This document shows, piece by piece, positions 17,038-24,982 of a stretch of 48,787 bases of DNA. The stretch is taken from assembly GCA_964354855.1 (NCBI GenBank), contig CAYHBO010000007.1, positions 1 to 48,787 of the forward strand, read 5' to 3'. The translations under genes were made by a program, and so were the position numbers. How positions within the stretch are numbered: position 1 is the stretch's first letter; each line of letters begins with the position of its first letter. The DNA comes from CAYHBO01 sp964354855. Lineage in GTDB: Bacteria > Babelota > Babeliae > Babelales > RVW-14. Below the pieces are notes generated by a model. The model was not told the DNA's origin. It searched no databases and saw nothing but the letters and a program-made list of their open reading frames with translations.

Positions 17038-17763
17038 ATGAAGAAGTGTTTAGTACTATTAATGATTCTATCTTTTACCTTAACGTCTGATAAAGTTTTT
17101 ACCGAGCCTCTCGCCCTTAGAGAAGTTATCGAGATAAAAAAAATCAATGCACTTAAAAGTGATACTCGTGATTTCATAAGTAAATTAAAAGTTTTTAATT
17201 CAAGCGACTCAGTTAACAGAAAAGAATCGGGCCTCGGCTATACTCCCCTCCATTATGCAGCAGTGCGAGGAGATATAAATGCGGCCAAAGATCTTTTGCA
17301 AGCAGGAGCTAAAGTAAATGCTCTCAATAACGATGGAGACAGTCCTCTTCATTTAGCCGCTAAAAAAGGATACGAAGAAGTCATACATCTTCTTATAGAA
17401 CATGGCGCTAACCGAGATGCTGAAAATAGATCTGGTCATAAACCTAATGAGATGACACAAGATAAAACTATTATAAAAAAACTAAATGACGTACTTATTC
17501 ATGATTTATCAGAAGGTGCTCGTCATTTCTTTAAGGAAAATAGCACTCTAAAACTAAGCGATTCAATTGATGCACAAGAATCAGGGTATCATAATACGCC
17601 GCTCTTAATTGCAATTAAGAAAAATAATATAGATGTAATTAAGGAACTTATCAAAAAAGGCGCTGATACTCACGCTAAACCTAAACGAGATGAAAGTTAC
17701 TTAGAGGTAGCTAAGAGATTAAAGCTCCAAGATATTGTTACGTTGCTTGAGAGTAAGAATTAG
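17038..17763 (+). CDS. Exported ankyrin-repeat protein
   Basis: A 241-residue protein. A signal peptide-like start (KKCLVLLMILSFTLTSDKVFT) is followed by ankyrin units: YTPLHYAAVRGDINAAKDLLQAG, DSPLHLAAKKGYEEVIHLLIEHG, and near the end NTPLLIAIKKNNIDVIKELIKKG. The consensus residues TPLHxAA and the GA turns are well kept, so a stacked ankyrin fold is likely. AAAGGG precedes the ATG. The next gene starts 44 bases after the stop and is of the same type. Confidence 0.87.
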   Translation: MKKCLVLLMILSFTLTSDKVFTEPLALREVIEIKKINALKSDTRDFISKLKVFNSSDSVNRKESGLGYTPLHYAAVRGDINAAKDLLQAGAKVNALNNDGDSPLHLAAKKGYEEVIHLLIEHGANRDAENRSGHKPNEMTQDKTIIKKLNDVLIHDLSEGARHFFKENSTLKLSDSIDAQESGYHNTPLLIAIKKNNIDVIKELIKKGADTHAKPKRDESYLEVAKRLKLQDIVTLLESKN

Positions 17764-17807
17764 AAAAGCCCAATACAAGTATCTTATGAATTAAAAGGGA
17801 GAGTCTC

Positions 17808-18587
17808 ATGAAAAGTTTTTTGTTATCGATACTCTTTTTAGGATTCTCTCTTTCTATTCATCAAGTTCAAGCTCATCTTGTGCAAGAACTCACCAAACTC
17901 AAGGATGCTTTAAGCCAAACACAAAAAAATTGCGTTACGCTACAAAAAGCACTAACCAATCTCAAAGTAGTTTTACAGACCCCTAAATCAAAAGGGACTA
18001 AATCTGAAATAATCAAGCCGGATGCCCAAAAAAAACCGCAAGAACCGGTTCCGCTTACCTGTAAAATCCAAACCCTTAAAGAATTTCTGAAAGAACATAA
18101 GCTTGATAATGTAAAATCTTTCGATGCAACCGGCAAAACGGCTCTTCATCTCGCTATAAAAGAACATGACCTTGGCCTTATTGATACGATCATTAAAGCT
18201 GGGGCCGATGTTAATGCCCAAACCAAATTTCAAAACACACCGCTGCATGCTGCTATCGAAGCAGAACGATTAGATGTTATTACACTTCTTCTTAAAGTTC
18301 CGGAAATTAAACTGGATCTTCAGAATGTAAATGGTAACACCCCCCTCCATCGAGTCGTTCAGAAAAACTATAAAAAGGGGGTAGAAGCACTTTTGGCTAA
18401 AGGTGCCAAGATAAATATTGGAGATGACGAAGACAACACCCCATTACATTTTGCTGCTCACCTTGGGTACGAAGAAATCGTACCAATGCTCTTAAAAGCC
18501 AAAGCCGATATCAAAGCCAAGAATAAGCATGGTAACACGCCGTTCGACATAGCAAAAACAGATGATATTAAGGAGCTTCTTAAGTAA
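17808..18587 (+). CDS. Exported ankyrin-repeat protein with N-terminal coiled coil
   Basis: A 259-residue protein with a signal peptide-like start (FLLSILFLGFSLSIHQVQA), a helical stretch (residues about 25-60), a Lys/Pro linker, then four ankyrin units: KTALHLAIKEHDLGLIDTII, NTPLHAAIEAERLDVITLLL, NTPLHRVVQKNYKKGVEALL and NTPLHFAAHLGYEEIVPMLL, with a final half unit NTPFDIAKTDDIKELL. AGGGAGAG lies before the ATG. It probably shares an mRNA with the gene at 17038. The partner is unknown. Confidence 0.88.
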   Translation: MKSFLLSILFLGFSLSIHQVQAHLVQELTKLKDALSQTQKNCVTLQKALTNLKVVLQTPKSKGTKSEIIKPDAQKKPQEPVPLTCKIQTLKEFLKEHKLDNVKSFDATGKTALHLAIKEHDLGLIDTIIKAGADVNAQTKFQNTPLHAAIEAERLDVITLLLKVPEIKLDLQNVNGNTPLHRVVQKNYKKGVEALLAKGAKINIGDDEDNTPLHFAAHLGYEEIVPMLLKAKADIKAKNKHGNTPFDIAKTDDIKELLK

Positions 18588-18701
18588 ACAAACAAAGCCA
18601 GTAAGTTTTCAACAAAAACCTTCTATTTTGACTAATAAATAATTTATAATAGAATTACTCGCTGGTGATTTATATTAAATAATTTTTAAACAGGAAAACC
18701 C

Positions 18702-19709
18702 ATGAAAATATTAACCACAACTTTACGCGTTTTTACCATCTTAAGCATGAGTCTCTTTATTCCCCAACACATAAATGCCGATTTACTTAGTTCTTTAGGA
18801 GGTGCTATTGGTATTGGAACACCAACTAAACCAGGAGTCCTCAATCAAATAATCACACAAAAACCCTCTAATGCAGAGCTTGTGTTAGCAGCCATCGGTT
18901 TCAATTTTGGCTCCCTCTTCTCGCAAACAACGTTTACCGATAGTGTACCAAGCCTACAAGCATTTTTGGGATGGTTAACGCCTCTGGTAAGCTCAAACCC
19001 AACGGCTGCAAGTGCATTCACCTCTCAACCTTACTTCAACTACACCAACGTACAAGAACTTAAAATTTTGATGACAACACTACAAGCGTATATGTCGGTA
19101 CAGTTGGCTAACAGTGGTCAGCTACCGGTCGCTAATCAGATGACCTTTAACCAGATGTTTGTCAATCTGCAAACTGCTATTAACACTACCGCACCGGTTG
19201 GCTTTGCTAATATTGCACCCACGGTCCCGTCAATGGCTCAACGAGGCATCTTTAACCTAACCATTGTTGGCTATAAAAAGAATTTTGCTCTTGCGTGGAC
19301 CGGACTTACCACCGCTACTAACGCACGTAATGTTTTGAACACCGTCAGCAACCTTTATGCTCGTTTATGTTCATCAACTAGTACACTAACCACCGCAACA
19401 CGTCTTGATTTTCAAAGATTTCGCTATGCTACTGACCCAACAACCATCGCGTATCTTGCCAGTAATAACACAAGCCTTCAAAGCTCCATCAGCTCATTTC
19501 TTACCAAGTTAGCTACCAATGTAAAAACAACCCAAAACACCTATTTTGCAGGGCTCAGTCCAATCGCCTACTTTGATACCACCAATTTTACGACACTTAA
19601 AAATATGCTCCTCGTCTTGCAGCATTTCTTTACCGAAAAAATGTGTGCCGATCGTGCACAAACAGCAGCATTGTTTCAACAGTTTTTTGCAAAGTATCCA
19701 CAATCATAA
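18702..19709 (+). CDS. Exported protein of unknown function, Thr/Asn/Ser-rich
   Basis: A 335-residue protein with a signal peptide-like start (ILTTTLRVFTILSMSLFIPQHINA). The rest is rich in Thr, Ser, Asn and Ala, mostly helical by pattern, with repeated aromatic positions (FQRFRYA, YFAGLSPIAYF). There are almost no Cys residues and no enzymatic motif. Family not recognised. AGGA lies before the ATG. A stem-loop follows the stop, so this gene probably ends its own transcript. Codon use is richer in C-ending codons than the neighbouring ankyrin genes by eye. Confidence 0.75.
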   Translation: MKILTTTLRVFTILSMSLFIPQHINADLLSSLGGAIGIGTPTKPGVLNQIITQKPSNAELVLAAIGFNFGSLFSQTTFTDSVPSLQAFLGWLTPLVSSNPTAASAFTSQPYFNYTNVQELKILMTTLQAYMSVQLANSGQLPVANQMTFNQMFVNLQTAINTTAPVGFANIAPTVPSMAQRGIFNLTIVGYKKNFALAWTGLTTATNARNVLNTVSNLYARLCSSTSTLTTATRLDFQRFRYATDPTTIAYLASNNTSLQSSISSFLTKLATNVKTTQNTYFAGLSPIAYFDTTNFTTLKNMLLVLQHFFTEKMCADRAQTAALFQQFFAKYPQS

Positions 19710-19719
19710 CAAACAGAAT

Positions 19720-19740
19720 GGGGCTGATGTTTTCAGCCCC
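19720..19740 (+). terminator. Stem-loop after the gene at 18702
   Basis: GGGGCTGA (19720-19727) pairs exactly with TCAGCCCC (19733-19740) across a 5-base loop. The T-run expected of an intrinsic terminator is missing (TCTCAC follows), so termination is probable but not certain. Confidence 0.55.
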
Positions 19741-19819
19741 TCTCACAAGACTTGATCATAAGACCGCTTAAGGCATACTAAGAACTGGTAACAAAATTCA
19801 CAACTTAACGGAGAACCGC

Positions 19820-20305
19820 TTGATTATTCTTGGTATCGACCCTGGTTTTAGCGTAACCGGCTTTGCAATTTTACAAAAATTAGGCGGCACGACGGTGCTC
19901 GTTGATGCCGGTTATCTTAAATTGCCGGTGCAAGAAGGTCTGTCTCAACGCATTCATATTTTTTATCAGACGTTTCAAAAAAAAATCATTGACGCCAAAG
20001 TCACCCATCTCGCATTGGAAACGCCGTTCCTAGGAAAAAATCCACAAAACTTTTTAAAACTTGGGTACCTGCGAGGTGCGCTGTATTTGTTGGCGGCACA
20101 GCATAATCTTTCGTTACATGAGTTTTCCCCACGTGAAGTTAAACTGGCGGTTACCGGGTTTGGTGCAGCATCTAAAGATCAAGTTGCCAACATGGTTAAT
20201 CGTCTATTCCCCACCATTAATAAGCTTGGGGTTGCGGTTAAGCAAGACATTACCGATGCTATAGCGGTTAGTCTTTCGGGGCTATGGAGCGCAGGAAGAA
20301 AATAA
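19820..20305 (+). CDS. ruvC: Holliday junction resolvase RuvC
   Basis: A 161-residue RuvC, the endonuclease that cuts Holliday junctions with RuvAB. The acidic catalytic residues are visible: D in ILGIDPG, E in LALETPF, and the two Asp of QDITDAIAV near the C-terminus. The segment FSPREVKLAVTGFGAASKDQV is also typical. The start is TTG with AACGGAGA upstream; no ATG fits the N-terminus. ruvA and ruvB are not adjacent in this window. Confidence 0.94.
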   Translation: MIILGIDPGFSVTGFAILQKLGGTTVLVDAGYLKLPVQEGLSQRIHIFYQTFQKKIIDAKVTHLALETPFLGKNPQNFLKLGYLRGALYLLAAQHNLSLHEFSPREVKLAVTGFGAASKDQVANMVNRLFPTINKLGVAVKQDITDAIAVSLSGLWSAGRK

Positions 20306-20418
20306 AGATTAAAGAGAAAAACAAAATCATTGTTTTTTTACACCTAAGAATCTTAGTTTAATAAGAGTATATAGTTATATTTACGGTCTTATGGTCAATG
20401 GAAGAAAAAGGATTTGCG

Positions 20419-21429
20419 ATGATACAAAAAAAGAAGTTCTTAAGTCTCTATGTTATTACTGCAGCAATGCTGCTACTTTCTGCTGAATATCTTGTGGCTG
20501 CACAAAACGCCACAACAATACCTCAAACCTCTACATTGACCAAACCCAAGAGCCAAAAAAGAAAAAAATTACCAAAAGAACCTCAACTCCTTACACCTAA
20601 GGACGGAACAACTGAGGCACAAAAAAAAAGCATAAGAGCTACATATGAAAAAAGACATTCTAAATGGGAAGAAACCGTTGCCAAAATTAATGAGGAAAAC
20701 GCTAAGTTAGCCGAAAAAACTGCAACTACAACTGATGCTCCCCTTGCAGTACAAAAAGAACAAGTAGAACAGCAGCATGACGTCCCTACAACTACCCCTC
20801 CTCCAGCACAAGAAGAACCAAAACCTACAGTTGTCACTCTACAAGAACATAAAGTTGGCGGTAATCCAGAAAGTCTTCCTCCAGCTTCAGCTCCTATGAC
20901 AGTACACACTGAACAAGAACCGACGGGCGTAGATCAAGCAAGTATTCCTCCAGTTTCAGATCTAGCTCCTATGACAGTACACGGCGCAGATCCAGCAAGC
21001 TCTACTCCTGCAGAAGAACCAAAAGCTGCTACAACCCCAGTCAAATTTAGTGCTCAGCCGGCTAAAGATTGGACCGAGTGGGATAAAGAATTACATGCAA
21101 AACTTACTGCATGGAAAACAGAAGTAGAAGCAGAATATGCAACGCTCCACGAGAATGCAAAGAAAGCTCATACTGAAGCTGATATTAAGGTCATAAGAGG
21201 GGATCTAGAAGATACTAAAGCAAAAGTTCATAAACTCACTGATCCTAAAAAATTCTTAAAAGACACTGATCATGAAAAGCATATCGAAGATGCCGAAAAA
21301 GCACTCAATGACGCAACGAAGACAGTTATCAAAGAACTTCATGAGATAGTTACTGCAAAAGAGACATTAATTAATCAAGAATTAGCAACGCTAGAAGCAA
21401 AAATACAGGCAGCTGTACAAGCTCCGTAA
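20419..21429 (+). CDS. Exported Pro/Thr-rich protein with C-terminal coiled coil
   Basis: A 336-residue protein. It has a signal peptide-like start (FLSLYVITAAMLLLSAEYLVA), then a disordered Pro/Thr/Glu/Ala-rich region (residues about 25-210) containing two copies of an APMTVH block about 66 bases apart in the DNA. A long charged helical region follows (about 220-336; WDKELHAKLTAWKTEVEAEY). The frame opens at 20398, but the ATG at 20419 has AAAGGA at good spacing and puts the signal peptide at the start. Family not recognised. The gene ends at a strong terminator. Confidence 0.75.
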   Translation: MIQKKKFLSLYVITAAMLLLSAEYLVAAQNATTIPQTSTLTKPKSQKRKKLPKEPQLLTPKDGTTEAQKKSIRATYEKRHSKWEETVAKINEENAKLAEKTATTTDAPLAVQKEQVEQQHDVPTTTPPPAQEEPKPTVVTLQEHKVGGNPESLPPASAPMTVHTEQEPTGVDQASIPPVSDLAPMTVHGADPASSTPAEEPKAATTPVKFSAQPAKDWTEWDKELHAKLTAWKTEVEAEYATLHENAKKAHTEADIKVIRGDLEDTKAKVHKLTDPKKFLKDTDHEKHIEDAEKALNDATKTVIKELHEIVTAKETLINQELATLEAKIQAAVQAP

Positions 21430-21443
21430 ACAACTAGAAGCTA

Positions 21444-21492
21444 AAAAGACAAATGGGCGCATGTTATTGAAACATGCGCCCATTTGTCTTTT
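21444..21492. terminator. Bidirectional intrinsic terminator
   Basis: A perfect 22-bp stem (21444-21465 with 21471-21492) has a 5-base ATTGA loop. The arms begin AAAAGAC and end GTCTTTT, giving a T-run in either direction. It separates the forward gene at 20419 from the reverse ileS gene and probably serves both. Confidence 0.9.
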
Positions 21493-21501
21493 AACAAGAA
21501 A

Positions 21502-21534
21502 AGGCCTGGATCCCCGCATACGCGAGGATGACGT
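21502..21534 (-). repeat. Dispersed palindromic repeat, single copy
   Basis: A reverse copy of the ACGTCATCCTCGCG / GCGGGGATCCAG family lies between the terminator and the ileS stop codon. Confidence 0.85.
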
Positions 21535-21544
21535 TTCTAAGTAA

Positions 21545-24460
21545 TTACTTCTTAACAATCCCCAAGCAACGCTTACAAAGATCCGTCTCATTGTCCCACT
21601 GCCAACATCGCGGGCATTTAACCCCATCAGCATGAGATGCTAAAACCTGCACCCACGGTAAAACAGAACCTGTTGCCGTTTGCCCCGATGGAGCCGCAGG
21701 CGAGTAGAGGGGGACCAGAGTAACCTTGGAAACAATAAACCAATCTTTTAAGAAGCGCTCAAGACTTTCATGAGTAACAAAATTCTTAAAGAACAATTCA
21801 AGTACTGAAGCATCTTCTGAAAAATCCAACTGCAACGTTACCTGCGCCTCAAGTGAATGTCTGATAATTCCCTCACGTCGTTTTTCTTCTAAAGAAACTA
21901 GCACCACATCACGCAATTGTTCCAACAAGTTCCAACCAGCAGTAAATTGTTCTGATACTTTTACATCAAGCTTCGGTCTGAATAACTGAAGATGTATTGA
22001 ATCTTGTTTATCTTTCAAGTAGAACCCTGAAACTTCTTCAGCTAAAAATGATAGAATAGGCGCCATAAGTAACGTGATCGTATCAAGTACCTGATACAAC
22101 GCGGTCTGCGCTGAACGTCGCACCTGACTATCAGGTTGTTCAACGTACAGACGGTCTTTGCTTACATCAAGGTACAGGGCACTTAAATCATTAACGCAGA
22201 AAGTATTAAGTTCTTGAACAACACCTGAAAAATTATATGCTTCATAGTAAGTAGCAATTTTCTTTTGAAGTTCTTGAAGTTTAACCAGAATATATAAATC
22301 TACGACAAGCAGCTTATCAAAACTAACCGCATGTTTTTTAACATCAAAATCATACAAGTTTGAGATCATAAACCGACATGAGTTACGAATTTTACGATAG
22401 GTTTCAGCTACGTTCTTCAATAATTTTTCGGAGATAACAACATCACCTTCAGCATCTACGCTGGCAACCCAAAGACGCAACACATCACGGCTGTACTGCT
22501 TAATGATCTCCTGAGGCTCAACTCCATTACCTAATGATTTTGACATTTTTCGATGATCTTCATCAACCACATAGCCATGGGTTAAGAAGGCTCGTGTCGC
22601 CGCATGTCCATAGAGAGCAATAGCACACAACATGGTACTCTGAAACCAACCTCGATGTTGATCGGAACCTTCAAGTTGTAAATCAACCGGTACACCAAGA
22701 CGTGGGTCTTTTTTTGCAACCGCATAGTGAGCAACACCGGAGTCAAACCAAACATCGAGAATATCAAGTTCTTTGCGGAATTGAGAAAGGTCAGCATTTT
22801 TACAATGTTCACAAGAAAAATCTTTTTTTAATATTCCCGTAGCTTGCAATTGCTCTAACGTAATCTCGTCCCAGTACTCAATGCCAACTTTTTCAACCTG
22901 ATCGGCAACAGCACGAATAAATGCGGCATCAAGGAAAGCGTTATCACATGTCATGCACAGTAACGCCGTTATTGGCACACCCCATACACGTTGTCGTGAA
23001 ATACACCACTCAGCACGGTTACCAATGAATGATTGTAAACGTGTTTTTCCCCATGCAGGAATAAATTCTATTTTATCAATTTCTTTAAGCGCGTTTTCAA
23101 CTAAATTATTTTTTTTAAGGTCACAGAACCATTGATCGGTAGCACGGAACATAAGCCCGTTACGGCAACGCCAACAATGTGGATAAGAGTGATTAATGGA
23201 AGCTTTGTGCATCAACTTGCCGCGATGTGCAAGTGTTTTGATGACCCAAATCTGACCATCAACTACCGACATACCTTCAAGCTCTACTGGCATAATGCCA
23301 TGGGTAAAGCGCCCATCGGACGAAAGTGGCGAAAAAATTTCAATGCCATGACGTAAGCCAAGTAAATAATCTTCAGGGCCACAACCAGGAGCCGAATGTA
23401 AACAAGCCGTTCCATCACTCACCATGACCATCTCATCAAGAAGGACAGGAACCTGGAACCCATCAATTAACGGGTGATTAACCTTCATTAACGTTTTTTC
23501 TCCGGCATTAACGCGTGGTGCAAACACCTGCGCATCAAATTCAGCTAACTCTTTTTTCTCGATACCAAGGGTAGCACAAACTTTATCAGCAAGTTCTTTG
23601 GCCACCATAAATGCCCGATTTGCTTCTTTACCTTGAAGAACAACGTACTCAGCTTCAGGGTTCAGAACAACCGCACGATTTAAGGGGATGGTCCACGGTG
23701 TGGTAGTCCACACCAAGAAGCCAACCGCAAGGTCCGGTTTTTGCTCATGAAGGAACGGGAATGTGTAACGATAGGTGGTAGCATCTAAATCAAAAAGAAC
23801 GTATACAGAAGGATCCTTGCGATCTTTATATTCAATTTCTGAAGCGGCTAACACGGTTTGGCACGTAAAACACCAAGGCACCGTACGACCTTTACGAGAA
23901 ATAAAACCTTTTTCGGTGAAAAGTGCAAATGCACGAAGAATATCAGCTTCATACGTTGGGTCCATGGTGGAATAACGTCCAGCCCAGTCTCCCAGCATAC
24001 CCATGTCTTGAAGCTCTTTGCTTTGTACCTCAATCCAATCTGCCGCATAGATTCTGCACGCTTTTTTAAGGCTTACACGCTCTTCAAGCGTCTTTCTGCT
24101 ATTTTTTTCAATACCAAGCTGTGTGGTAACTTTTAATTCAATCGGCAATCCATGACAATCCCAACCAGGAACAAACGGTGCATAACGTCCTGCCATACGT
24201 TTTGACTTAACAACAGTATCTTTCAAAATGTTATTGAGTGCATGCCCAAGGTGCAAATGTCCATTGGCATATGGTGGACCATCAAGAAGAATAAAAGGTT
24301 CGTTCCCCTGATTCAACGCCGTAGCTTTTTCATTAATGTTATTACTCTGCCAGTAAGCAAGAATTTCAGGTTCTTTAATGGCAGCATTCGCACGCAATGA
24401 AAACTCGGTTTGAGGTAGATTCAACGTATCTTGATAGGGATTCTTTGTTTCGTCACTCAT
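21545..24460 (-). CDS. ileS: Isoleucyl-tRNA synthetase
   Basis: A 971-residue class Ia synthetase that charges tRNA-Ile. The HIGH-type signature is HLHLGH, with HLGH at residues 70-73 after LLDGPPYANG. The editing domain is present (VWTTTPWTIPLN, then DGTACLHSAPGCGPEDYLLG). KMSKS lies near residues 636-640 (DEDHRKMSKSLGNG), and the C-terminal zinc domain is CPRC...CKRC (C949, C952, C962, C965), as in bacterial enzymes. The frame is open for 21 more codons upstream, but the ATG at 24460 follows AGGATGTCCC and gives the normal N-terminus. Confidence 0.96.
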   Translation of the reverse strand: MSDETKNPYQDTLNLPQTEFSLRANAAIKEPEILAYWQSNNINEKATALNQGNEPFILLDGPPYANGHLHLGHALNNILKDTVVKSKRMAGRYAPFVPGWDCHGLPIELKVTTQLGIEKNSRKTLEERVSLKKACRIYAADWIEVQSKELQDMGMLGDWAGRYSTMDPTYEADILRAFALFTEKGFISRKGRTVPWCFTCQTVLAASEIEYKDRKDPSVYVLFDLDATTYRYTFPFLHEQKPDLAVGFLVWTTTPWTIPLNRAVVLNPEAEYVVLQGKEANRAFMVAKELADKVCATLGIEKKELAEFDAQVFAPRVNAGEKTLMKVNHPLIDGFQVPVLLDEMVMVSDGTACLHSAPGCGPEDYLLGLRHGIEIFSPLSSDGRFTHGIMPVELEGMSVVDGQIWVIKTLAHRGKLMHKASINHSYPHCWRCRNGLMFRATDQWFCDLKKNNLVENALKEIDKIEFIPAWGKTRLQSFIGNRAEWCISRQRVWGVPITALLCMTCDNAFLDAAFIRAVADQVEKVGIEYWDEITLEQLQATGILKKDFSCEHCKNADLSQFRKELDILDVWFDSGVAHYAVAKKDPRLGVPVDLQLEGSDQHRGWFQSTMLCAIALYGHAATRAFLTHGYVVDEDHRKMSKSLGNGVEPQEIIKQYSRDVLRLWVASVDAEGDVVISEKLLKNVAETYRKIRNSCRFMISNLYDFDVKKHAVSFDKLLVVDLYILVKLQELQKKIATYYEAYNFSGVVQELNTFCVNDLSALYLDVSKDRLYVEQPDSQVRRSAQTALYQVLDTITLLMAPILSFLAEEVSGFYLKDKQDSIHLQLFRPKLDVKVSEQFTAGWNLLEQLRDVVLVSLEEKRREGIIRHSLEAQVTLQLDFSEDASVLELFFKNFVTHESLERFLKDWFIVSKVTLVPLYSPAAPSGQTATGSVLPWVQVLASHADGVKCPRCWQWDNETDLCKRCLGIVKK

Positions 24461-24556
24461 GGGACATCCTGTGTTTGTAGTAGTTAGAAGAACTAAGCGC
24501 GCATCTCGCACTATCAAACACAAGAATAACAGATTTTATTGTTTATGCGTTCTTTT

Positions 24557-24673
24557 TTATACCCCGATTGATTCAGCCAAACGAAGCACAAAAGAAACTA
24601 CAACAAAGAGCATAACAACTTTGAGTAACACAATGGTGACAAAAGCACCGTGATTAAATTTTTTAAACTTCAT
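24557..24673 (-). CDS. 38-residue putative membrane protein
   Basis: A small reverse-strand ORF. It starts with a short basic stretch (MKFKKFNHGA), continues with one hydrophobic segment of about 20 residues (FVTIVLLKVVMLFVVVSFVL) and ends RLAESIGV. AGGGGAG lies seven bases before its ATG, one of the best ribosome-binding sites in the window. It sits 97 bases upstream of ileS on the same strand. It resembles no small protein I know, but its features are those of a real single-pass membrane peptide. The rest of 24461-24982 is non-coding and holds a repeat pair. Confidence 0.6.
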   Translation of the reverse strand: MKFKKFNHGAFVTIVLLKVVMLFVVVSFVLRLAESIGV

Positions 24674-24742
24674 CCTAAACTCCCCTAATTTTTATAATTC
24701 TCATTACGCCCATCTTATTTTTCCACGTCCATCTTATTTTTC

Positions 24743-24852
24743 TACGTCATCCTCGCGAATGCGGGGATCCAGGTCTTTCTGATAAAAACAGTCAGAATAC
24801 CGGTGTAAAAAAGAAAATAAGGCTGGATCCCCACTTTCGCGAGGATGACGTA
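24743..24852. repeat. Dispersed palindromic repeat, head-to-head pair
   Basis: A forward copy (24743-24777) and a reverse copy (24820-24852) of the ACGTCATCCTCGCG family flank about 42 bases. Just upstream, CACGTCCATCTTATTTTTC-like sequence is partly repeated (about 24709-24742). The right copy reads CCCCACTTTCGCG in place of CCCCGC, a decayed arm. Confidence 0.85.
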
Positions 24853-24982
24853 AGGCACAAAATATCTATTTATCGCAAACTAAGTATCAGTAAGTAGTTT
24901 ACCATAAATAGTATTCTATCTGTCAATAGTTAATGTTTTTTGGGGAGAGGTGGTAAGTGGTCGACGGTTTTTTTAAAGAAAA

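Noticed and set aside
19690..19700. DnaA-box-like TATCCACA
   Set aside because: A single imperfect match at the end of a coding gene, with no cluster, is not an origin. No box cluster was seen near dnaN either.
20344..20356. Palindrome CTAAGAATCTTAG before the gene at 20419
   Set aside because: A 6-bp palindrome in AT-rich DNA is expected by chance; there is no second site and no known regulator to match.
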